From Candidatus Baltobacteraceae bacterium (GTDB lineage Bacteria > Vulcanimicrobiota > Vulcanimicrobiia > Vulcanimicrobiales > Vulcanimicrobiaceae), in the NCBI GenBank assembly GCA_035502855.1, contig DATJTX010000029.1:1-64000 (forward strand): a stretch of DNA of 64,000 nucleotides. Reading direction: 5' to 3'. Positions within the stretch are counted from its first letter, which is position 1; each line of letters begins with the position of its first letter. Made by a program: the position numbers and the translations under genes. This document shows positions 44,806 to 52,534 of the stretch, piece by piece. The notes under the pieces are model-generated. The model searched no databases. It was not told the DNA's origin and saw only the letters and a program-made list of their open reading frames with translations.

Positions 44806-46443
44806 GTGAAGGATCAACTTGTCGGGCCACGCCCGGACGGTACGAGCGATCGCCTGCTCATGCAGCGGGCGGCATCCCTTTTATCGACCGATCTTTCGCT
44901 CGGTGAGCTGTTCGAACGTCTCACGACGCTGCTGCCCGAATACCTCGATTCGGCCGTCGTCTTTATCGCTCTTACGCATCAAAACGGGCAGCACGCGATC
45001 GAGTATATCTACGACCACGGTGAGATTCGCAGATATCCGCATATTCCACTCACCGAGCGCTCTCGCGCCCGCGCCGTGCTCGAGACCTCGCAAATCATTT
45101 GGGGCAATCGCCGCGAGATTTGGGCGCCGGAGGGGACGTACCCGATCAATCCGGATCGTCCCTGGACCAACGACACGCATTCGGCGATCTTCGTACCGAT
45201 GCGCGTCGGCGGAACGGTCGTGGGATGCCTCTCCGTGCAAAGCGTTCACGAGGGCGCGTACACCGGCGACGACGTAGAGACGGTTGCAGCGATCGGCCAT
45301 TTCCTCGGTGTCGCGGTGCAGAACCAGCGGATGTATCAGGCGCTGCAGCGCACGGCGGAATACGATCCGCAGACGGGACTCGCGAATCACTCACGCATCT
45401 GTCGCCAGTTGGATCAGGCGCTGGCGGTCGCGAGTTCCACGCAACCGATCGTTGCGATCATGCTCGACGTGATCAATTTCGCGCAATTCAATGAACTCTA
45501 CGGCTACGCGGAGGGAGACGACGTATTGCGCCGGATCGCCGCCGTCTTGCGCGAGTTCGAAGATGCCGACGACACGATTGCGGTTGGCCGCTTCGGAGGC
45601 GACATCTTCATGATGATTCTTCGCGACGGCGCAAGCGATCTGGCGAGCCACGCCGTTGGACGCGTCATGGCAAGACTCTCGGATCTTGCGTACGTGAGCG
45701 ACGACCAGACCTTGCCGATCACGATCGCCTGCGGCTACGCGGTCGCACCGCTCGATGCCGGTTCGCGTGCCGAGATCCTTGCGCTATGCGAGCAGCGCAC
45801 GCGCCACAGCCGCAAACTCGGCGGTGCCGCGGTTTGCAGCGAGGACTCCGGATCGCACGCGGTTTACGGTGCGTTCGAAGGAATCGAACCGATCGTCGAG
45901 AGTTTGCTCAACCGCGATCCGTTCACGCGCGTGCACCTCTTACAGGTCAATGCTATGGCCAAGTCGTGGTCGGAGCACAACCTCGATCTCGATCATGCCT
46001 CGCTGGTGACGCTCTTGCAGGCGAGCCTGATGCACGACGTGGGCAAGCTGCTGGTCGCCGATCGCATGCTGAGCAAGCCGGGCCCCCTGAGCAAGGTCGA
46101 ATACGAGGCCGTGATGCTCCACGCCGAGTACGGACGCCACGTGTTGATGCAGCACCCCGGGTATGCCGAGGTGGCCGAAATCGTCGGCCAACACCACGAG
46201 CGCTGGGATGGCACCGGCTATCCTGCCGGACTTGCCGGCGAGCAAATCCACCCGCTCGCGCGCGCCATTTCGATCCTCGACGCGTTCTCCGCCATGGTTG
46301 CCGACCGGCCGTATCATCGCGGAATTACGGAAGATGCGGCCTTGGCCGAACTCCAGCGCTGCGCCGGCACGCAATTCGATCCCGATCTGGTCGACCGCTT
46401 CGTTGCCTGGCGCGAGGAGGGCAACCCCGCTCCCCTCGGCTGA
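44806..46443 (+). CDS. GAF - degenerate GGDEF - HD-GYP signalling protein
   Basis: A 545-residue cytoplasmic protein. GAF domain (about 25-180), GGDEF-like domain (about 190-340) and HD-GYP phosphodiesterase (about 365-535). The GGDEF signature is GGDIF at 264-268, so cyclase activity is unlikely and the domain may bind nucleotide as a regulator. The HD-GYP part looks intact: HDVGK at 410-414 and HHERWDGTGYP with GYP at 471-473. It most likely hydrolyses cyclic di-GMP under control of a GAF ligand. GTG start; a terminator-like hairpin follows the stop. Confidence 0.9.
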   Translation: MKDQLVGPRPDGTSDRLLMQRAASLLSTDLSLGELFERLTTLLPEYLDSAVVFIALTHQNGQHAIEYIYDHGEIRRYPHIPLTERSRARAVLETSQIIWGNRREIWAPEGTYPINPDRPWTNDTHSAIFVPMRVGGTVVGCLSVQSVHEGAYTGDDVETVAAIGHFLGVAVQNQRMYQALQRTAEYDPQTGLANHSRICRQLDQALAVASSTQPIVAIMLDVINFAQFNELYGYAEGDDVLRRIAAVLREFEDADDTIAVGRFGGDIFMMILRDGASDLASHAVGRVMARLSDLAYVSDDQTLPITIACGYAVAPLDAGSRAEILALCEQRTRHSRKLGGAAVCSEDSGSHAVYGAFEGIEPIVESLLNRDPFTRVHLLQVNAMAKSWSEHNLDLDHASLVTLLQASLMHDVGKLLVADRMLSKPGPLSKVEYEAVMLHAEYGRHVLMQHPGYAEVAEIVGQHHERWDGTGYPAGLAGEQIHPLARAISILDAFSAMVADRPYHRGITEDAALAELQRCAGTQFDPDLVDRFVAWREEGNPAPLG

Positions 46444-46447
46444 AAGG

Positions 46448-46468
46448 GGGCTGCGCGCAACGCAGCCC
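46448..46468 (+). terminator. Hairpin after the HD-GYP gene
   Basis: Perfect 8-base stem gggctgcg/cgcagccc with a five-base loop, four bases after the stop. No T run follows, so termination strength is uncertain. Confidence 0.55.
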
Positions 46469-46482
46469 TGGTTCAGAACTCC

Positions 46483-46556
46483 TGCGCTCGGGCGGAATTG
46501 AACCGCCAACCTCGGCCTTAGGAGTGCCTTGCTCTATCCAATTGAGCTACGAGCGC
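46483..46556 (-). tRNA. tRNA-Arg (CCT), CCA not encoded
   Basis: Read on the minus strand: acceptor gcgctcg/cgagcgc, D arm gctc/gagc, T arm ggcgg-ttcaatt-ccgcc, anticodon loop ctcctaa giving CCT. Two oddities: the anticodon stem aggca/ggccg has only its three middle pairs Watson-Crick with A-G apposition at both ends, and the 3' end reads A-GG, not A-CCA, unlike the other four tRNAs here. Confidence 0.8.
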
Positions 46557-46635
46557 TCATCCCGCGCTTAATTCCACATCCTCCGCAGCGACCCGCCTGC
46601 GGCGGTCCCGCCGGCTTACCCCGCCGGCGGTACCC

Positions 46636-46664
46636 TTGCACGGGCGCCGGGGCTGTGGTACAGT
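46636..46664 (+). promoter_or_regulatory. Probable promoter of rpmG and tRNA-Trp
   Basis: TTGCAC at 46636-46641, 17-base spacer, TACAGT at 46659-46664, 60 bases upstream of the rpmG start. Confidence 0.6.
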
Positions 46665-46723
46665 CTTGTGGCTAAGAACGGTCCTGCGGGCCGTTTATTT
46701 CATGTCGCGTGGTAAACTAACAG

Positions 46724-46888
46724 ATGGCGAAAAAAGAGAATCGCGTGATGGTGGTGATGGCCTGCACCGAGTGCAAGCGCCGCAATTACAACACGCAGAA
46801 GAACAAGCAGAAGACGACGGACCGGTTGGAGCTGAGCAAGTACTGCCGCTTCTGCCGTTGCCACCGTCCCCACCGCGAAACGAAGTAA
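46724..46888 (+). CDS. rpmG: 50S ribosomal protein L33
   Basis: A 54-residue L33 of the zinc-binding type: CTEC at 14-17 and CRFC at 41-44, with the characteristic [10 protein letters not shown] segment. It lies just before tRNA-Trp-secE-nusG, the same place as in many bacteria, and is probably co-transcribed with them. Confidence 0.95.
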   Translation: MAKKENRVMVVMACTECKRRNYNTQKNKQKTTDRLELSKYCRFCRCHRPHRETK

Positions 46889-46929
46889 GCGCGACGCAAT
46901 AGAGCATAGGTTTTTGGCCGGGGCGAGGC

Positions 46930-46970
46930 GCGACGACCCGATGTGTGCAAGGGCACATGAGGGTCGTCGC
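46930..46970 (+). other. Hairpin between rpmG and tRNA-Trp
   Basis: A 10-base perfect stem gcgacgaccc/gggtcgtcgc encloses a second 5-base stem atgtg/cacat. No T run follows. It could be an attenuator or a processing site that releases tRNA-Trp from the mRNA. Confidence 0.55.
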
Positions 46971-46993
46971 AACGAAGCACTGGGCAAAAATGG

Positions 46994-47069
46994 AGGGCGG
47001 TAGCTCAATTGGTAGAGTAGCGGTCTCCAAAATCGCCGGTTGCAGGTTCGAGTCCTGTCCGCCCTGCCA
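46994..47069 (+). tRNA. tRNA-Trp (CCA)
   Basis: Acceptor agggcgg/ccgccct, anticodon loop ctccaaa reads CCA, encoded 3' CCA. It directly precedes secE, the conserved arrangement in many bacteria. Confidence 0.95.
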
Positions 47070-47096
47070 AATTAGATCCCGGGAGCGAAGAGTTTG

Positions 47097-47351
47097 GTGA
47101 ACGAGCAAAAGAAAACCGCGCAAGGGCGCGGAACGAGCACGACGAGTCGCCAGGCACGATCCGTGGCCGGCGAAAATTTCGTGCGCGGCGTGTTCACCGA
47201 GTTGCGCCGCGTGACGTGGCCGACTCGCAACGAGTGGGTTTCCGCGACGATCCTGACGCTCGCGCTGGTCATCGGCATCGGTCTGTACACCTGGGCGCTC
47301 GACAACGGCATCGGTGCGCTGCTCAATTTCCTCCATCCAGCCGGCACCTAA
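47097..47351 (+). CDS. secE: Preprotein translocase subunit SecE
   Basis: About 84 residues. A charged N-terminus leads into the conserved amphipathic segment FTELRRVTWPTRNEW and one C-terminal transmembrane helix, typical of single-helix SecE. It stabilises SecY in the translocon. The GTG at 47097 follows a purine-rich stretch; a TTG three bases earlier is possible. Confidence 0.93.
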   Translation: MNEQKKTAQGRGTSTTSRQARSVAGENFVRGVFTELRRVTWPTRNEWVSATILTLALVIGIGLYTWALDNGIGALLNFLHPAGT

Positions 47352-47355
47352 GATC

Positions 47356-48102
47356 ATGATGTCCGATATCGAACACGTATACCACGACCAAGAATACAAA
47401 GACGAGCAAGCCGTGCACGAGGACGTGCCGGCGGATGCAAGCCTGCCGCCGCCGCTCGAAGACGACATCGCCGACGACGTCGCTGCCGCTGACAGCATGA
47501 CTGCCGACGGTGTGGCGGAGGCCGTCGACGATGAGAATGCGGTCGAATCCCCGGCACCGGCGAAGAAAGACAACCGAAACTGGTTCGTCATCCATACCTA
47601 TTCGGGGTACGAGAATAAGGTCAAAGCCAATCTCGAGCGTCGTATCCACTCGATGAACATGGCCGAAAAGATTTTCCGCGTGCTCGTGCCGATGGAAGAC
47701 GAGGTCGAGTTCAAGGACGGCAAGCGCAAGATCACGCCCAAGAAGGTATTCCCAGGCTACGTCCTGGTCGAGATGATCATGGACGACCAATCGTGGTACG
47801 TCGTTCGCAACACGCAAGGTGTGACCGGCTTCGTCGGCAGCCCCGGTCCGGGCGAGAAACCCGTGCCGTTGCAAGAGAAAGAAGTCAAGACGATCCTCAA
47901 GCAGATGGGCATCGAAGCGCCCAAGCTCAAGATCGACTTTGCCAAGGGCGATCGCGTCAAAGTTACGTCGGGTCCGTTCTTCGACTTCACCGGCGTCGTC
48001 GACGAGATCCAGCCGGAAAAAGAACGCCTGCGAGCGCTCATCTCGATCTTCGGACGCGAAACCCCGGTCGAACTCGAATTCTTCCAGGTGGAAAAGGTGT
48101 AG
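47356..48102 (+). CDS. nusG: Transcription termination/antitermination protein NusG
   Basis: A 248-residue NusG. The NGN domain starts at NWFVIHTYSGYENKVK and the KOW domain is at KGDRVKVTSGPFFDFTG. An unusual acidic N-terminal extension of about 70 residues, rich in Asp, Glu and Ala, precedes the NGN domain; ordinary NusG is about 180 residues. Two adjacent ATG codons (47356, 47359) are candidate starts, five bases after secE. Confidence 0.94.
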   Translation: MMSDIEHVYHDQEYKDEQAVHEDVPADASLPPPLEDDIADDVAAADSMTADGVAEAVDDENAVESPAPAKKDNRNWFVIHTYSGYENKVKANLERRIHSMNMAEKIFRVLVPMEDEVEFKDGKRKITPKKVFPGYVLVEMIMDDQSWYVVRNTQGVTGFVGSPGPGEKPVPLQEKEVKTILKQMGIEAPKLKIDFAKGDRVKVTSGPFFDFTGVVDEIQPEKERLRALISIFGRETPVELEFFQVEKV

Positions 48103-48144
48103 TAGGTCCCTCGTCCTTCCGTGCTTCGAGGCTCGCGCTGCGCG

Positions 48145-48192
48145 CTCGCACCTCAGCATGACGGGGCTTGCGCCCTCGCACCTCAGGATGAC
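48145..48192. repeat. Pair of short direct repeats
   Basis: ctcgcacctcagcatgac at 48145-48162 and ctcgcacctcaggatgac at 48175-48192, one difference. Read on the minus strand they start gtcatcctgagg/gtcatgctgagg, a form known as dispersed intergenic repeats in many bacteria. They lie in the 318-base gap between nusG and rplK. Confidence 0.65.
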
Positions 48193-48263
48193 ATAATAAC
48201 TCGGTTTCTCATGCGACAACCCCGACGTATGAGATTTCTTAGGGGTAGGGACGCTTTTCGCAG

Positions 48264-48380
48264 GGCGTTCCGCAACGAAGGAAGACTTGGGACGCGCCGG
48301 AGCCCCGGATGGGCGGGAGGCGCGGCCACATAACCGTCGGCAACACGATGTTGCCCCGCGTCTTCCAAGTGCGGAACGCC
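48264..48380 (+). promoter_or_regulatory. Structured mRNA leader upstream of rplK
   Basis: Outer arms ggcgttccgca (48264-48274) and tgcggaacgcc (48370-48380) are perfectly complementary over 11 bases. Next comes ggaagac (48280-48286) with gtcttcc (48360-48366), or alternatively gacgcg (48291-48296) with cgcgtc (48357-48362), and an apical 7-base hairpin ggcaaca-cga-tgttgcc at 48339-48355. Two competing inner pairings suggest a switch. It ends 40 bases before the rplK ATG and may be an autogenous ribosomal-protein leader. The fold was drawn by eye. Confidence 0.6.
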
Positions 48381-48420
48381 GTGCACGAAAGGCGTACCGT
48401 ACCAAGCGAAAGACAAACAC

Positions 48421-48843
48421 ATGGCAAAGAAGGTCGTAGGAAAAATCGGTCTCCAAATCCCGGCCGGCAAGGCAACGCCCGCGCCGCCGATCGGTCCCGC
48501 GCTGGGCCCCTATTCGCTGAACATCATGGACTTCTGCAAGCAGTACAACGAACGTACCGCTTCGCAGGCGGGTATGATCATTCCGGTCGAGATCACGGTC
48601 TACGAAGATCGTACGTTCACGTTCATCACGAAAACGCCGCCGGCGTCGTTTCTGATCAAGCAGGCGCTGAAGATCGAGTCGGGCTCGAAAGAACCCAATC
48701 GCAACAAGGTCGGGAAGCTGACGCAAAAGCAGCTCGAGGAGATCGCCAAGATCAAGATGCCCGACATCAATGCCAACGACATCGATGCCGCCAAGAAGAT
48801 CATCGCCGGAACGGCGCGCTCGATGGGCGTGGAGGTGGAGTAA
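48421..48843 (+). CDS. rplK: 50S ribosomal protein L11
   Basis: A 140-residue L11 with the N-terminal [26 protein letters not shown] and the C-terminal rRNA-binding domain ending [11 protein letters not shown]. It forms the GTPase-associated stalk base with L10/L12. The stop overlaps the rplA start by one base. Confidence 0.97.
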   Translation: MAKKVVGKIGLQIPAGKATPAPPIGPALGPYSLNIMDFCKQYNERTASQAGMIIPVEITVYEDRTFTFITKTPPASFLIKQALKIESGSKEPNRNKVGKLTQKQLEEIAKIKMPDINANDIDAAKKIIAGTARSMGVEVE

Positions 48844-49544
48844 TGCCGCAGCATCATGGCAAGCGTTACAAAAATCTCGTCGCCAACTTCGATAAAAAGG
48901 CGCTCTACACGCCGGCCGAAGCGATCGGCTTCGTGAAGAAGAACGCGAACGCGAAGTTCAATGAAACGGTGGAGATCCACATCCGCCTCGGGGTCGATCC
49001 GAAGAAGAGCGATCAGAACGTGCGCGGCACGGTGTTGCTGCCGCATGGTACGGGGCGCACGGTTCGCGTGATCGCGTTCGCCAAGGGCGACAACGCGAAA
49101 GCTGCCGCAGAGGCGGGCGCCGACGTCGTCGGAGATCAGGAGTTGATCGACAGGCTGAAAGCGGGCTTCACCGAGTTCGACGTCGCGGTCGCGACGCCCG
49201 ACATGATGGCGCAAGTGGGTAAGGAACTCGGGCGCATCCTTGCCCAGAAGATGCCCAATCCAAAAGCCGGGACCGTGTCGCCCAACATCGCCGGCGCGAT
49301 TCGCGACATCAAGGCCGGTAAGGTGGAATACCGGCTCGATAAGGCCGGCATCATCCACACGATCGTCGGCAAGGCGGCATTCGACGAGCATCAGCTGCTC
49401 GAGAACGTCAGTGCCCTGCTCGACGCGATCGTGCGCGCAAAGCCGTCGGCGGCCAAAGGCACGTACTTGCGAAGCGTGACGCTCGCGAGCACAATGGGGC
49501 CCGGCGTCAAAATCGATCCGAACCGGGTCAAAGCCACCGCGTAG
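48843..49544 (+). CDS. rplA: 50S ribosomal protein L1
   Basis: A 233-residue L1 with the typical HGKRYK N-terminus, AIRFVKK-like helix and C-terminal GTYLRSVTLASTMGPG(V). It binds 23S rRNA and in many bacteria represses its own operon. In most genomes rplJ and rplL follow after an L10 leader; here a terminator follows and neither gene is present. Confidence 0.97.
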   Translation: MPQHHGKRYKNLVANFDKKALYTPAEAIGFVKKNANAKFNETVEIHIRLGVDPKKSDQNVRGTVLLPHGTGRTVRVIAFAKGDNAKAAAEAGADVVGDQELIDRLKAGFTEFDVAVATPDMMAQVGKELGRILAQKMPNPKAGTVSPNIAGAIRDIKAGKVEYRLDKAGIIHTIVGKAAFDEHQLLENVSALLDAIVRAKPSAAKGTYLRSVTLASTMGPGVKIDPNRVKATA

Positions 49545-49594
49545 GAGGGGCAAGGAAGAGTGGGCTGCGCCGACGTTGCGCGGCGCAGGAACAG

Positions 49595-49627
49595 AGGGCC
49601 CGGCCGGAAGGCTGGGCTCCTTTTTTT
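49595..49627 (+). terminator. Intrinsic terminator after rplA
   Basis: An 11-base stem of agggcccggcc with ggctgggctcc (two G-U pairs, one end mismatch) followed directly by TTTTTTT, about 50 bases after the rplA stop. Confidence 0.85.
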
Positions 49628-49647
49628 GGGGTCCAACAAATTGGGGC

Positions 49648-49679
49648 TTGACTATCGGCCGTGTTTCCGCCATTACTAT
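49648..49679 (+). promoter_or_regulatory. Candidate promoter of the antitoxin-like gene
   Basis: TTGACT at 49648-49653 and an AT-rich -10 candidate (attact or tactat, 49672-49679), spacer 18 or 20 bases. It starts 20 bases after the rplA terminator, so the next gene has its own transcript. Confidence 0.5.
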
Positions 49680-49728
49680 TGCTAGGGATTTTGCCCGTGA
49701 TTTAAGGCGTGACTCGACCGGTAAAAAT

Positions 49729-50142
49729 ATGCGTGGAACTATGCGTGAACTGAAGCGAAACGACGCGATTGACCGCGGCGAGCTCTCCGCCCCTGAAGCC
49801 CACCAGCGGGCGATGTCGCTCCCGATCGAGGAGGCGGTCGGCGAGCTCATCTCTCTTCTCGGAGCGAAGACGGTCGCGACGATCGGCGGCGTCGGCGAGA
49901 CGCGCGCCGTTGCGCAATGGACCACTGGCCGGCTTCCGCAGCGCTCGAACGTCCTGCGGTTCGCACTGCAGATCGCCGCGATGATCGGCAGTGCAAACGA
50001 TCCCGAGGCCGTGCGAGCCTGGTTCCACGGGAGTAATCCGCACTTGGCCGATCGTGTTCCGGCGCTGATGCTGCGGGACGAACCCTTACACGAAATACAG
50101 GGGGAAATCATGACCGCCGCGCGTGCGTTCGCGGCTCGTTGA
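49729..50142 (+). CDS. MbcA/ParS/Xre-type antitoxin-like protein (orphan)
   Basis: A 137-residue protein. The centre (LISLLGAKTVATIGGV, AVAQWTTGRLP) resembles an Xre-type helix-turn-helix, and the C-terminal region AVRAWFHGSNPHLADRVPALML resembles the DUF2384 toxin-binding domain of MbcA/ParS/Xre antitoxins, where a tryptophan is followed by a short loop and Gly-x-x-Pro. No RES-domain toxin or other toxin gene is adjacent; the next gene is a STAS protein. Family assignment is by motif only. Confidence 0.6.
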   Translation: MRGTMRELKRNDAIDRGELSAPEAHQRAMSLPIEEAVGELISLLGAKTVATIGGVGETRAVAQWTTGRLPQRSNVLRFALQIAAMIGSANDPEAVRAWFHGSNPHLADRVPALMLRDEPLHEIQGEIMTAARAFAAR

Positions 50143-50193
50143 GGGCGTTTCACGGCGATTGCCCCCAGGTTGTATTTGACTACAGGTACGTCT

Positions 50194-50565
50194 ATGGTGA
50201 TGGGTATGGAAGGTAACGGGACCTTCGGGGTGGCCCACGAGTCTCTGCCCTGGGCCGAGATTCTCGTTATCGACGGTGAGCTCGACATCGCAGTCGCGGG
50301 CCGGTTTGCCGAACTGATCGAGAAGCAGCTCGAGGGCAGCCGTCCGGTGATCGTCGATCTCACCGCGTGCACCTATCTCGACTCGACCATTCTCAACGTT
50401 TTGGTTCGCGCCGCCAACGCCGCACCCGAGCGCGTCGGTGTGATCGTTCCACTCGAATCGCGGGTGCGCAAACTTTTCAAGATCACGAGTCTGGAAGCTC
50501 CCCTGCGTCTCACCGAAACGCGCGACCAACTGCAGGAGCGGTTTTCAGCGCGGGCCGATTCGTAG
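50194..50565 (+). CDS. STAS domain anti-anti-sigma factor-like protein
   Basis: About 123 residues of SpoIIAA-like STAS fold. Core DGELDIAVAGRF and the phosphoacceptor-type serine S64 in TYLDSTILNVLVRA are present. It probably binds an anti-sigma kinase in a partner-switching system, with phosphorylation of S64 controlling binding. No kinase or phosphatase is adjacent. Several ATG and TTG starts are possible (50170, 50194, 50206). Confidence 0.85.
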   Translation: MVMGMEGNGTFGVAHESLPWAEILVIDGELDIAVAGRFAELIEKQLEGSRPVIVDLTACTYLDSTILNVLVRAANAAPERVGVIVPLESRVRKLFKITSLEAPLRLTETRDQLQERFSARADS

Positions 50566-50606
50566 CTTCGTAGGGCGGGCTCGCCTGCGCGGCCAACTCC
50601 CGCCGG

Positions 50607-52241
50607 ATGATCCCGGCATGGAATACGCGCCGCCGGCGCAAGGATGAACGCCTCGAGCGTATTACGCGCCTGGTCCAAGACGGCCGGTTCGAGGCGGCTG
50701 ACGCGGTTGCCGTGCTCGAAGCGCTCATCGAGCCGGGCGATCGCGTGTGCCTCGAAGGCGACAATCAAAAGCAGGCCGACTTTCTCTCGCGCGTGCTTGC
50801 TTCGGTCGATCCGGCACTCGTTCACGACATCCATCTGCTCATTTCCGTCATCGGTCGTCCGGAGCACATCGCGCTCTTCGAGCGTGGGATCGCCGCGCAG
50901 GTCGATTTTTCGTATGCCGGTCCGCAGTCGCTGCGATTGGCGCAGCAAGTCGCCGACGGTCGCGTCCGAATCGGCGCCATTCACACCTATCTCGAACTCT
51001 TTGCGCGCTATTTCGTCGATCTGACGCCCGACGTGGCTCTTGTCGCGGCAGACGAGGCGGATGCTGAGGGCAACCTCTTCACCGGGCCGAACACCGAGGA
51101 AACGCCGACCATTGCCGAGGCAACGGCGTTTCGCGACGGCATCGTCATCGCGCAGGTGAACCGCATCGTCGATCGCGTCAAGCGCGTCGATATTCCGGGC
51201 GATTGGATCGATCTGATCGTCGTTTCCGATAAGCCGTACGAGATCGAGCCGCTCTTCACGCGCGATCCGGAACAGATCGACGACGTCCAAGTGTTGATGG
51301 CGATGCTCGTACTGCGCGGCGTCTACGAACGCCATCGCGTGCGCAGTCTCAACCACGGCATCGGATTCGACACGGCCGCGATCGAGCTGATCCTTCCCAC
51401 CTACGGAGAACGCCTGGGGCTGCGCGGCGAGGTGTGCACGCACTGGGTGCTCAATCCGCATCCGACGCTCATCCCCGCGATCGAGAGCGGCTGGGTGCGC
51501 AGCGTGCACTGCTACGGCGGCGAACTCGGAATGGAACGTTACGTTGCAGCGCGTCCGGACGTCTTCTTCACCGGCCGCGACGGAACGTTGCGTTCCAACC
51601 GCGCGTATTGCCAAACCGCCGGTCTGTACGCAACGGATCTCTTCATCGGCTCGACGCTGCAGATCGATCGCGACGCCAACTCGTCCACGGCCACGCTCGG
51701 GCGCATTGCCGGCTTCGGCGGGGCGCCGAACTTGGGCAGCGATCCGCGCGGGCGCCGTCATCCGAGCGCCGCCTGGCTCGAAATGACCTCGTCCGATGAA
51801 GAGGTGCGGCGCGGGCGCAAGATCGTCGTCCAGCTGGTCGAGACATTTCAAGAAAGCGGCGTGCCGACGTTCGTGGAGCGGCTCGATGCGATCGAGCTCG
51901 GGCGCAACGCGGGGTTTCCGATCGCGCCGGTGATGATTTACGGCGACGACGTCACCCACGTCGTGACCGAGGAAGGCATCGCCTATCTCTACCGCGCGAG
52001 CGGCCTCGACGAGCGCCGCGCCGCACTTGCCGCCATTGCCGGCGTCACCCCGATCGGCATGGCAACGAGTGAAGAGCGCACGCGCGCCCTCCGAGCCGAA
52101 GGCATCGTCGCCTTTCCGGAAGATCTCGGCGTGCGCCGCAGCGAGGCGAACCGCACGCTGCTCGCGGCGAGGTCGGTCCGAGAGCTGGTCGAATGGTCGG
52201 GCGGATTGTACGATCCGCCCAAGCGCTTCAGGAGCTGGTGA
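50607..52241 (+). CDS. mdcA: Malonate decarboxylase alpha subunit (acetyl-ACP:malonate transferase)
   Basis: A 544-residue CoA-transferase-like protein of the size of MdcA. It exchanges the acetyl group on the carrier protein for malonate, forming malonyl-ACP and releasing acetate. The segment VLNPHPTLIPAIESGW and the regular CoA-transferase strand pattern are present. The assignment is anchored by the five Mdc subunits and accessory genes that follow without gaps. Its stop overlaps mdcC by one base. Confidence 0.93.
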   Translation: MIPAWNTRRRRKDERLERITRLVQDGRFEAADAVAVLEALIEPGDRVCLEGDNQKQADFLSRVLASVDPALVHDIHLLISVIGRPEHIALFERGIAAQVDFSYAGPQSLRLAQQVADGRVRIGAIHTYLELFARYFVDLTPDVALVAADEADAEGNLFTGPNTEETPTIAEATAFRDGIVIAQVNRIVDRVKRVDIPGDWIDLIVVSDKPYEIEPLFTRDPEQIDDVQVLMAMLVLRGVYERHRVRSLNHGIGFDTAAIELILPTYGERLGLRGEVCTHWVLNPHPTLIPAIESGWVRSVHCYGGELGMERYVAARPDVFFTGRDGTLRSNRAYCQTAGLYATDLFIGSTLQIDRDANSSTATLGRIAGFGGAPNLGSDPRGRRHPSAAWLEMTSSDEEVRRGRKIVVQLVETFQESGVPTFVERLDAIELGRNAGFPIAPVMIYGDDVTHVVTEEGIAYLYRASGLDERRAALAAIAGVTPIGMATSEERTRALRAEGIVAFPEDLGVRRSEANRTLLAARSVRELVEWSGGLYDPPKRFRSW

Positions 52242-52534
52242 TGATCGAAACGCTGAGCTACGAGTTTGCGGCGAATGAGCCCGTGGCCAACCGCGCGCAC
52301 GTGGGTGTCGTCGCTTCCGGGAATTGCGAAGTTCTGCTCGAACCCGCCGCGGACGGCCGCGCGTCGATCGTCGTGCGTACCAGCGTAACCGGGTTCGATC
52401 GCACCTGGCAGGCCGTGCTCGCGCGCTTCTTCGCGCGCAACCCCGTTGCGGTGCAGATCGAGATCAACGACTTCGGAGCGACACCAGCGGTCGTAGCGCT
52501 GCGCCTCGAGCAGGCGCTCGAGTACGCGCGATGA
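52241..52534 (+). CDS. mdcC: Malonate decarboxylase acyl carrier protein (delta subunit)
   Basis: A 97-residue carrier protein that holds the 2'-(5''-triphosphoribosyl)-3'-dephospho-CoA prosthetic group on a serine, probably in the VGVVASGNCEVLLEP segment (as in MdcC and CitD, where a conserved serine precedes G and D/E). INDFGATPAVVALRLEQAL ends the protein. Four-base overlap with mdcD. Confidence 0.92.
   Translation: MIETLSYEFAANEPVANRAHVGVVASGNCEVLLEPAADGRASIVVRTSVTGFDRTWQAVLARFFARNPVAVQIEINDFGATPAVVALRLEQALEYAR

Noticed and set aside
44772-44806. TAAAG ... GCCGACT upstream of the HD-GYP gene, similar to a flagellar sigma-28 promoter
   Set aside because: The -10-like part touches the GTG start, so a transcript from it would begin inside the gene and lack a start codon.
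48145-48192. Two spaced direct repeats considered as a CRISPR remnant
   Set aside because: Only two copies of an 18-base unit with a 12-base gap and no cas gene.
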